Positions 7,159 through 12,602 of a stretch of DNA of 27,426 nucleotides are shown one piece after another. Source of the DNA: a virus; the IMG/VR virus record IMGVR_UViG_3300021960_000404, positions 1 to 27,426 of that record; one strand, 5' to 3'. The notes beneath the pieces are model-generated. The model saw only the letters and a program-made list of their open reading frames with translations, had not been told where the DNA came from and made no database searches. Both the position numbers and the translations under genes were made by a program. How positions within the stretch are numbered: position 1 is the stretch's first letter; each line of letters begins with the position of its first letter.

Positions 7159-8356
7159 ACAACAAGAGTTTGTTAAACACGCTTTAGAGAAGTTTGGCAA
7201 ATCAAAATTGACCGTTGGTGAGTTAAAAGAAGCTAATAAAAAGTTTGGCTGTAAATATGCTCCACAATGGTTGATTAAAAATAAAGAATACAAAGTTGGT
7301 AAATCTTTATTCAAGTTACCTATTGACGGTGAAGCTAAATCAGTTAAGGTTGAACAGACTAAAACTGAAAACGAAAAAATCTTAGCACCAGTAAATGAAA
7401 CTAAAAAAGAAGCTGCTTATGTAGTTAGCTCTTTAACTGGCAATATTGTTCCTAAAAAGGATCCAGTATTCGTTTCATTTGGTAACTATCCAGATTTAAA
7501 ATCAATTATTAAATCTAATAAATTCTATCCTGTTTTTATTACTGGTTTATCTGGTAACGGTAAAACTATGGGTGTTACCCAAGCTTGTGCCGAAAACAAA
7601 AGAGAATTGATTAGGGTAAATATTACAATTGAAACAGATGAGGACGACCTACTTGGTGGTTATAGACTTAAAGATGGCCAAACTGTATGGCAAAACGGTC
7701 CTGTAATTGAAGCGATGGAAAGAGGCGCTGTTCTTTTACTTGATGAGATTGACTTAGCAAGTAACAAGATTATGTGTTTACAACCAATCTTAGAAGGCTC
7801 TGGTGTCTTTGTTAAAAAGATTAACAAGTATGTTAAACCAGCGGATGGCTTCAACGTGATTGCTACTGCTAACACTAAAGGCCAAGGTTCCGAAGACGGT
7901 AAGTTTATCGGTACCAATGTTCTTAACGAAGCGTTTTTGGAAAGATTTCCAATTACCTTTGAACAAAAATATCCAAGTGTTAGTATTGAAAAAAAGATAC
8001 TTAACAATACATTAAAGTCTTATGGTAAATCAGACGCCAAATTCGTTGACAAGTTAACAACGTGGGCAGATGTGATTAGAAAAACCTACTTTGATGGTGG
8101 TGTTGATGAGATTATCTCCACAAGAAGATTAGTCCACATTACACAAGCGTATTCAATCTTTGATAATAAGATGAAAGCGATTCAAATGTGTACTAATAGA
8201 TTTGATGAAGATACAAAAAATTCGTTTGTTGAATTATATACTAAAGTTGACTCTGGCGCTAGTGTCGAAGACATTTTAGAAGACCAAAGAAAAGCTGAGG
8301 TTGATTCACAAGTGGATGACAATGATAGTGAGTCAGATGACGAAGATGTTATCTAA
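7145..8356 (+). CDS. cobS: CobS-like AAA+ ATPase
   Basis: 403 residues from the ATG at 7145, chosen because AAAGGA lies 9 nt before it; the ATG at 7127 has no ribosome site. The order is an N-terminal helical domain, Walker A GLSGNGKT (134-141), Walker B LLLDEID (197-203), sensor-1 ATAN (240-243) and an acidic C-terminal tail. This is the MoxR/CobS subfamily, and CobS is a well-known gene of marine T4-like phages. In bacteria CobS and CobT form a ring complex that drives cobalt insertion by CobN. Here it pairs with the HExxH-VWA protein upstream. The physiological substrate in infected cells is not settled. Confidence 0.9.
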   Translation: MLNTKQQEFVKHALEKFGKSKLTVGELKEANKKFGCKYAPQWLIKNKEYKVGKSLFKLPIDGEAKSVKVEQTKTENEKILAPVNETKKEAAYVVSSLTGNIVPKKDPVFVSFGNYPDLKSIIKSNKFYPVFITGLSGNGKTMGVTQACAENKRELIRVNITIETDEDDLLGGYRLKDGQTVWQNGPVIEAMERGAVLLLDEIDLASNKIMCLQPILEGSGVFVKKINKYVKPADGFNVIATANTKGQGSEDGKFIGTNVLNEAFLERFPITFEQKYPSVSIEKKILNNTLKSYGKSDAKFVDKLTTWADVIRKTYFDGGVDEIISTRRLVHITQAYSIFDNKMKAIQMCTNRFDEDTKNSFVELYTKVDSGASVEDILEDQRKAEVDSQVDDNDSESDDEDVI

Positions 8357-8370
8357 ACCTATTAAACATA

Positions 8371-8417
8371 GTGTAGTCCTAGGTGGAGGGGTAGTGCCCT
8401 CCACCACCAAACTACAC
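8371..8417 (+). promoter_or_regulatory. Leader hairpin before the bS21 gene
   Basis: The inner stem is GGTGGAGGG (8382-8390) with CCCTCCACC (8397-8405), 9 perfect pairs and a 6-nt loop. The outer stem is GTGTAGT (8371-8377) with ACTACAC (8411-8417), 7 pairs, separated by an asymmetric internal loop. No T run follows, so it is unlikely to be an intrinsic terminator. The CCCTCC strand could alternatively pair with the Shine-Dalgarno AAGGAGAGGAGG (8421-8432), which suggests translational control. Confidence 0.8.
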
Positions 8418-8440
8418 CGAAAGGAGAGGAGGTAAAAAAT

Positions 8441-8650
8441 TTGTCAGTTACAATTCAAGTAAGAAATGGTAATTTAGAACAGGCTATGAGAGTGCTTAAG
8501 AAAAAAGTACAAAAAGATGGCCTTTTAAAAGATTTAAAGATGAAACAATACTATGAAAAACCGTCAGAAAGAAAAAGACGTAAGAAAAAAGAAGGTATTG
8601 CTAACTATAAAAAGAAGATGAAAAAGTTATTGTTGACTAGAGGATATTAG
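8441..8650 (+). CDS. rpsU: Ribosomal protein bS21 homologue
   Basis: 69 residues with the bS21 signature throughout: a VTIQVRNGNLEQAMRVLKKK start, a KDLKMKQYYEKPSERKRRKK centre and a basic C-terminal helix. Length is typical for bS21 (about 70). bS21 sits on the 30S platform beside the anti-Shine-Dalgarno end of 16S rRNA and affects initiation; a phage copy could replace or supplement the host's. The start is TTG at 8441, supported by a very strong 12-nt purine Shine-Dalgarno (8421-8432) 8 nt upstream; no ATG fits. A stable hairpin precedes it. bS21 genes are known in SAR11 and other phages. Confidence 0.95.
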   Translation: MSVTIQVRNGNLEQAMRVLKKKVQKDGLLKDLKMKQYYEKPSERKRRKKKEGIANYKKKMKKLLLTRGY

Positions 8651-8659
8651 AATTTCAAG

Positions 8660-8804
8660 TTTTTACGCCGATTTTGTTTTATATATATTATTGTTAAGGC
8701 TATTCGTAAGTCCTTAACGGCGTAAGAAACCCGATAAGAAATTTATCGGTGTCGCAAAACGGTGACCTTTGGCAGTTTGTACTCCGTGACAAAAGAAACT
8801 GCCA
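8660..8804 (+). ncRNA. Candidate structured RNA upstream of hsp20
   Basis: The gene-free stretch 8651-8927 (277 nt) contains four strong helices. 8660-8670 pairs with 8718-8728 (11 pairs with one G-U, including ACGCCG/CGGCGT). Nested inside is TTAAGG/CCTTAA (8694-8699/8712-8717). Then CCGATAA/TTATCGG (8731-8737/8743-8749, 5-nt loop) and TGGCAGTTT/AAACTGCCA (8770-8778/8796-8804, 9 pairs, 17-nt loop). GC content is higher than the surroundings. No promoter was found directly before it, so it may be processed from bS21 read-through. I do not recognise the family. The remaining 8805-8927 holds weak hairpins and the late promoter. Confidence 0.6.
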
Positions 8805-8852
8805 CTAAGCTGTGACAGAATTATCCAGTTGTAATTTTTGAAACAGCACTTA

Positions 8853-8860
8853 TATAAATA
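8853..8860 (+). promoter_or_regulatory. T4-type late promoter (TATAAATA)
   Basis: Exact match to the T4 late promoter box TATAAATA, which is read by gp55-containing RNA polymerase. Initiation is expected about 10-13 nt downstream, near 8872, giving a ~55-nt leader before hsp20 at 8928. A small hairpin TGACAA/TTGTCA (8865-8870/8884-8889) surrounds that start. Confidence 0.75.
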
Positions 8861-8927
8861 AAAGTGACAATGCCAATAGTGGGTTGTCATTACATAAAAA
8901 GAAACTTTGCTTAACAAGGAGGTTTAT

Positions 8928-9374
8928 ATGACTAACAAAGCACTTTCTATTTTTAACCAATTAAGACCTTTATCGGTAGGATTTGATGATGTATTTGATA
9001 CATTTGAGTCTTTCTTTGATTCAGATTTAAGAATACCAACAATTAACTACCCACCATACAATATAGTTAAGACAGGCAAAAATGCTTACGACATTGAAGT
9101 AGCATTAGCTGGTTTTAATAAAAAAGATATTGATGTTAATGTGGAAGATGGTGTATTAACTATTGAGTCTAAAGCGTCTGATAAAGACGAATCAAAAGAC
9201 GAAGATGGTAATACAATCTATAAAGGCATATCAAAAAGATACTTCAAAAGACAATTTACAATCGCTAATGATGTTGAAATCAAAGGCGCTGAATTAAAAG
9301 ACGGTCTATTGAAAGTATCAATGGAAAAGATAGTCCCAGAGTCTAAAAAACTAAGAACTATTGATATTAAATAA
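8928..9374 (+). CDS. Small heat-shock protein Hsp20
   Basis: 148 residues from the ATG at 8928, chosen for the AAGGAGG at 8916-8922; an upstream ATG at 8907 lacks a ribosome site. The alpha-crystallin domain is clear: YNIVKTGKNAYDIEVALAGF, a DVNVEDGVLTIES strand pair, GISKRYFKRQF, ELKDGLLKVSMEK and a short C-terminal extension containing the IDIK end. These ATP-independent holdases prevent aggregation, and are common in marine T4-like phages, where capsid-assembly assistance has been proposed. The exact late promoter upstream fits a late role. It is followed by an inverted repeat that also carries the next promoter. Confidence 0.95.
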   Translation: MTNKALSIFNQLRPLSVGFDDVFDTFESFFDSDLRIPTINYPPYNIVKTGKNAYDIEVALAGFNKKDIDVNVEDGVLTIESKASDKDESKDEDGNTIYKGISKRYFKRQFTIANDVEIKGAELKDGLLKVSMEKIVPESKKLRTIDIK

Positions 9375-9383
9375 TTAAAATAG

Positions 9384-9417
9384 AGAGGCCAAAGGAGCAT
9401 TGACTTTTTTGGCCTCT
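9384..9417 (+). repeat. Inverted repeat with promoter -35 in its loop (module 1)
   Basis: AGAGGCCAAA (9384-9393) and TTTGGCCTCT (9408-9417) are perfect reverse complements with a 14-nt loop that contains the TTGACT -35. It follows the hsp20 stop by 9 nt and could serve as a transcript 3' end or as an operator. A close copy of the whole arrangement lies at 10521-10566. Confidence 0.8.
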
Positions 9418-9428
9418 TATGATATTAT
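9400..9428 (+). promoter_or_regulatory. Sigma70-like promoter for the ParB-like gene
   Basis: TTGACT (9400-9405), a 17-nt spacer and TATTAT (9423-9428). The expected start is near 9435, 3 nt before a 9-bp hairpin. The leader is about 98 nt with AAGGAG (9520-9525) before the ATG at 9533. Confidence 0.7.
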
Positions 9429-9437
9429 AAGTATATA

Positions 9438-9510
9438 ATCATTAAAATTATTTAATGATATATTAAAACAAAAATTATGGCTTTAGTCTTTGAACTAATA
9501 CTATAATTTT
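9438..9510 (+). promoter_or_regulatory. Two-hairpin 5' leader of the ParB-like gene
   Basis: ATCATTAAA/TTTAATGAT (9438-9446/9451-9459) is a 9-bp stem with a 4-nt loop, expected within about 3 nt of the mRNA 5' end. A second stem pairs AAAATTAT (9471-9478) with ATAATTTT (9503-9510), with an inner TTAGT/ACTAA. Both are AT-only or nearly so. 5'-terminal hairpins of this kind can protect mRNA from decay. Confidence 0.5.
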
Positions 9511-9532
9511 ACAAATGAAAAGGAGATATATT

Positions 9533-10510
9533 ATGTCATATAATATACCAAACATTGAGGACTTTACATATGTTCCTCCAAAAAATCCACTACCAGGCGT
9601 TGAGTGGGTTGAAAGAAAAAAAGTTAAATTAAGTGATATTAACTATGACGCCAATCTTAATAAAATTGCCAGACTCAATGGCGTAAATCCAAGTCACACC
9701 AAAGCATTAGAAGAATCTTATAAAGCAGGTATTGATAAAGAAAAACCTTTGCCTGTATTAGAAGAAACGGCTGGTGTTTTTGAGAAGTATGCTCCTGTTG
9801 ATTATTTTCATAGAGGCAGAGCACACCAAAACTTAGGTTGGAAAGAATATGTCTTTGACATTTACAAATTTGCTGATGAAAAAGCAAGAGTTTCTTTTCA
9901 ATTATTAATGAACGATCACCCACCACAAGGCGTTGCTTCAACAGCTGATATAGAACAAGCTGGTATTAAGTTAATTCAAAAAAACAAATTAGCTAAAAAT
10001 GAGAATGAAGTTAAAAAGTGGGTGAAAATGATCGCTCCTAAAAAACACGCTTCTACCAGAGGTAATATTGTTAAAAAAATATGTCAACAAACCAAGACTA
10101 AACAAGCTTGGATGACTCTTTCTAAAAAAGATTTAGAAAAATTTTATCACAATTACGGACAAGGTAGAACTTTAGGTGGTATGTTTGACATCACAAGAGA
10201 TCAATATGGTTATGATGTACAAACAAAATATGAATCAACTTACGCTATTAGGTCTTTAAAAAGATTAGCTGAAAGTGGTAAGAAATCATATTTTCTACTA
10301 CACACCGATAGTCCTGTTAAAAACAAAGATGGCCACATTATGAGGGCTGATATGTTAAGAAGGCTAGAGGGTATCGAAGCTTCATTAAAATACTTTGTTA
10401 AATGGTACAATAAACACAAAAAAATGCCGTGGGAAATTGTTGGTTTTCTTCCACAGGAAGATGGAGAGGATCCAACTAAAATTGTATCTATTAGCAAATA
10501 CAAGAAGTAA
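9533..10510 (+). CDS. ParB/Srx-like domain protein
   Basis: 325 residues from the ATG at 9533, chosen for AAGGAG 7 nt upstream. The N-terminal ~130 residues look like a ParB/sulfiredoxin-type domain: a KVKLSDI strand, a PLPVLEE strand, then DYFHRGRAHQNLGWKEYVFDIY, where the family has a G-x-H-R-x-x-A-x-x-x-L-G block. The middle and C-terminal parts are helical and basic, consistent with DNA binding. In phages such proteins often accompany DNA methyltransferases, and a D12-class one follows here. The nuclease or NTPase activity of this family cannot be judged from sequence. Alternative: an unrelated DNA-binding protein. It has its own promoter and long leader. Confidence 0.45.
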   Translation: MSYNIPNIEDFTYVPPKNPLPGVEWVERKKVKLSDINYDANLNKIARLNGVNPSHTKALEESYKAGIDKEKPLPVLEETAGVFEKYAPVDYFHRGRAHQNLGWKEYVFDIYKFADEKARVSFQLLMNDHPPQGVASTADIEQAGIKLIQKNKLAKNENEVKKWVKMIAPKKHASTRGNIVKKICQQTKTKQAWMTLSKKDLEKFYHNYGQGRTLGGMFDITRDQYGYDVQTKYESTYAIRSLKRLAESGKKSYFLLHTDSPVKNKDGHIMRADMLRRLEGIEASLKYFVKWYNKHKKMPWEIVGFLPQEDGEDPTKIVSISKYKK

Positions 10511-10520
10511 ATAAAAAAAA

Positions 10521-10557
10521 TAGAGGCCAAGGAAAGGTTGACTTTTTTTGGCCTTTA
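10521..10557 (+). repeat. Inverted repeat with promoter -35 in its loop (module 2)
   Basis: 10521-10530 pairs with 10548-10557 (core AGGCCAA/TTGGCCT, ten pairs including one G-T). The 17-nt loop contains TTGACT. The layout matches the element at 9384-9428: GAGGCCAA, TTGACTTTTTT, GGCCT, then a -10. It follows the ParB-like stop by 10 nt. Confidence 0.75.
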
Positions 10558-10566
10558 GTATATAAT
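10538..10566 (+). promoter_or_regulatory. Near-consensus promoter for the D12 methyltransferase, probably leaderless
   Basis: TTGACT (10538-10543), a 17-nt spacer and a perfect TATAAT (10561-10566). The -10 ends 6 nt before the ATG at 10573, so transcription should begin on or next to the start codon. There is no Shine-Dalgarno-like purine run. This is the cleanest leaderless case in the window. Confidence 0.8.
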
Positions 10567-10572
10567 AAAATT

Positions 10573-11397
10573 ATGTTTAGTTATCTAGGTGGTAAAAAAT
10601 TTCAAGCAAAGTGGATTGCCTCAAACTTTCCAAAACACTCTACTTATGTTGAACCTTTTGGTGGTGCTTATTGGGTTTATTTTGTGGCCAATCATCAAAT
10701 AGATCAAGCTCACACAAATGTATATAATGACTTCAATAAAGATATAGCTAATATATTTTACTGTGCCAGACATAAAGATAGAGAATTTTCAAAATCTTTA
10801 TTATCATATAAACCACAAATTAAAGAAACCTTTAATCAATTTAAATCAGATTTAATACCATTCAATACAGATTTTGATTTAGGTGATGTTGAAAGAGCTA
10901 CAAAATATATTTACTTACAAACACAAAGTTTTAGTGGTGATACTTTAAATGAAAAAACAAAATTTGTTGATTTAAAAGGTAAATATAAATCAAAATATCA
11001 ACACTTCACAGATAAGATTAATGATAAAAAATGGTTATATTTTATTAAAGGTATAACTCATATTCACAACGAATCGTTTGAAACAATTATTGATAAGTAC
11101 GATAATGAAGATACATTATTTTATGTTGATCCACCATACTATAAAATGGAAGACTATTATGTAAAAGACTTTCAAAGAAGCCAACATTTAGACCTGGCCA
11201 ATAAATTAAAACAAATAAAAGGTAAGTTTGTATTATCGTATTATGACTTTCCAGACTTACAAAAATGGTTTCCAAAAGACGAATATACTTGGATTGAAAA
11301 ACAATTTAACAAACAAAATGCTAGTAAAAACAAAGGTGCTGGCAAAGGTAAAGAATTATTAATAATGAATTACAAACCAGCATTGACTTTAGAGTGA
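10573..11397 (+). CDS. dam: DNA adenine N6-methyltransferase, D12/Dam class
   Basis: 274 residues. The N-terminus MFSYLGGK is the S-adenosylmethionine-contacting start of the D12 class. VEPFGGA near residue 30 is motif I, and VDPPYY (catalytic D186-P-P-Y) is motif IV; the target-recognition region lies between. It transfers a methyl group to adenine N6 in a specific site. GATC is typical of T4 Dam but cannot be read from sequence. Likely roles are protection from host restriction or marking phage DNA. A second, unrelated adenine methyltransferase (MT-A70) is at 19440. It has a private, probably leaderless, promoter. The end contains the -35 of the next promoter. Confidence 0.92.
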   Translation: MFSYLGGKKFQAKWIASNFPKHSTYVEPFGGAYWVYFVANHQIDQAHTNVYNDFNKDIANIFYCARHKDREFSKSLLSYKPQIKETFNQFKSDLIPFNTDFDLGDVERATKYIYLQTQSFSGDTLNEKTKFVDLKGKYKSKYQHFTDKINDKKWLYFIKGITHIHNESFETIIDKYDNEDTLFYVDPPYYKMEDYYVKDFQRSQHLDLANKLKQIKGKFVLSYYDFPDLQKWFPKDEYTWIEKQFNKQNASKNKGAGKGKELLIMNYKPALTLE

Positions 11398-11411
11398 GTT
11401 TGTGATATATT
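11383..11411 (+). promoter_or_regulatory. Sigma70-like promoter for tRNA-like element and gp45
   Basis: TTGACT (11383-11388), a 17-nt spacer and TATATT (11406-11411), with the extended TGTGA. The expected start site is about 11418, which coincides with the 5' base of the tRNA-like element at 11419. The operon gp45-44-62-regA-rimK-like follows. Confidence 0.75.
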
Positions 11412-11418
11412 TAATAAT

Positions 11419-11492
11419 GCGGATGTCGTATAAAAGTATTATGATAGGTTTCCAACCTGTAGAAGATTGGGCAGTACAATCCATCCGCTCCA
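11419..11492 (+). tRNA. Degenerate tRNA-Gly-like element (anticodon UCC)
   Basis: Seven perfect acceptor pairs, GCGGATG (11419-11425) with CATCCGC (11482-11488), then T and an encoded CCA (11490-11492). The anticodon stem ATAGG/CCTGT holds the 7-nt loop TTTCCAA with TCC at 11451-11453. The T stem GATTG/CAATC is perfect, but the T loop is GGCAGTA instead of a TTCRANN-type loop. The D stem has only about three pairs and its loop (AAAAGTA) lacks the GG pair. U73 and the anticodon match tRNA-Gly. It may be a divergent functional tRNA, a decaying one, or a tRNA mimic at the 5' end of the gp45 mRNA. Confidence 0.75.
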
Positions 11493-11519
11493 AATTAAAT
11501 TATGAAGGAGTGAATAATT

Positions 11520-12185
11520 ATGAATCTATCGAGTGATACGGTTTCTGTATTAAAAAACTTTTCAGATATTAACCAGAATATATTGGTTAAACCTGGAAAC
11601 AAAGTACAGACAATCTCAACAATGAAAAATATTTTAGCTGAAGCTGAAATATCAGAAAAGTTTGATAGCGAGTTTGCTATCTATGACCTACCAGAATTTT
11701 TAAGAGCTGTAGAGTTATTTGAAAAACCAGAACTAAAGTTTAATGGTGGATCAAATGTACAAATAGCTGATACTAATTCTAAACAAGCAATTAAGTATTT
11801 CTTTGCTGACAAATCTGTTATTGTAGCACCTACAAAAAACATTACAATGCCAGATAAAGAAGTAACTTTTACTTTAAAGAAAGACGCCTTTGCTAAATTA
11901 TTAAAAGGTGTTACCACATTAAATTTACCAGATGTCGCTGTTAAAGGTGACGGTAAAAGTATCAAGTTAGTAGCAACAGATAAGAAAAATAAATCTTCAA
12001 ATGATTATTCTTTAAATGTTGGTGAAACTGATAAAACATTTACAGCTTATTTTAAAGCAGAAAACTTTAAAATGGTAAGTGATGATTATGATGTGGCAAT
12101 TTCAAAACAAAAAATAAGTCATTTCGTAAACAGAAATAAACCAATTCAATATTGGATAGCTTTAGAGCCTGATTCGGAGTTTTAA
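11520..12185 (+). CDS. 45: DNA polymerase sliding clamp gp45
   Basis: 221 residues (T4 gp45 is 228). Blocks that match T4 gp45 are the N-terminal LSSDTVSVLKNFSDINQNIL, FAIYDLPEFL, a central VVAP-like strand (VIVAPTKNI) and the C-terminal IALEPDSEF. gp45 forms the trimeric ring that tethers polymerase gp43 to DNA and, in T4, also activates late transcription with gp33/gp55. GAAGGAG lies 7 nt before the ATG at 11520. The leader contains the tRNA-like element. It is the first coding gene of the gp45-44-62-regA group, and the stop overlaps the next start (TAATG). Confidence 0.96.
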   Translation: MNLSSDTVSVLKNFSDINQNILVKPGNKVQTISTMKNILAEAEISEKFDSEFAIYDLPEFLRAVELFEKPELKFNGGSNVQIADTNSKQAIKYFFADKSVIVAPTKNITMPDKEVTFTLKKDAFAKLLKGVTTLNLPDVAVKGDGKSIKLVATDKKNKSSNDYSLNVGETDKTFTAYFKAENFKMVSDDYDVAISKQKISHFVNRNKPIQYWIALEPDSEF

Positions 12186-12580
12186 TGTCGGAAGATAACA
12201 AAACTCCTATGACACCACAGGAGGAAGATAAGAATGCTGGTGTTGTTAGAACCGAAGACGGTACAGCATATCCACTAGATGGCTACCTCAAAGTTGAAAC
12301 AAGAGAATATCATCAAACCACACATTATCTTAATAGAGAAATTTCTGTAGAAGATATAATAAATGAGTTTGGTGATCTACCTACCTTTGAAAAAGGTTTA
12401 TACTTTGATTGGAGTACCTATCATAATGCTAGTCAGGAAGATAAAGACTTAGCAGACAAGGTACAAACATTTGTAGATGAACACGATTATGACCGTGAAG
12501 AAGATTGTTGGACAATGAATAAAGGCGGTTATGATATTGATACTGAAATTGTAAAAGAATTTACAATGGAAACTAAATAA
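12185..12580 (+). CDS. Acidic hypothetical protein, 131 aa
   Basis: 131 residues, acidic, with no motif I recognise. The N-terminus is a disordered, charged stretch (EDNKTPMTPQEEDKNAGVV). Aromatic-rich segments follow (TREYHQTTHYLNREISVEDI, KGLYFDWSTYHNA, EEDCWTMNKGGYDIDTE). It is coupled to gp45 by a TAATG overlap and sits between the clamp and the clamp loader, so it may act on the replisome, but that is only positional. No signal peptide or membrane segment is visible. Confidence 0.75.
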   Translation: MSEDNKTPMTPQEEDKNAGVVRTEDGTAYPLDGYLKVETREYHQTTHYLNREISVEDIINEFGDLPTFEKGLYFDWSTYHNASQEDKDLADKVQTFVDEHDYDREEDCWTMNKGGYDIDTEIVKEFTMETK

Positions 12581-12602
12581 TGAATAGATTGGAGTTTATA
12601 TT

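Noticed and set aside
8371-8417. Terminator after cobS
   Set aside because: The hairpin is followed by a purine-rich Shine-Dalgarno, not by Ts; a leader element for bS21 fits better.
9384-9417. Simple rho-independent terminator of hsp20
   Set aside because: The stem is good but there is no T run after it, and its loop carries a well-formed -35; kept as a promoter-linked inverted repeat.
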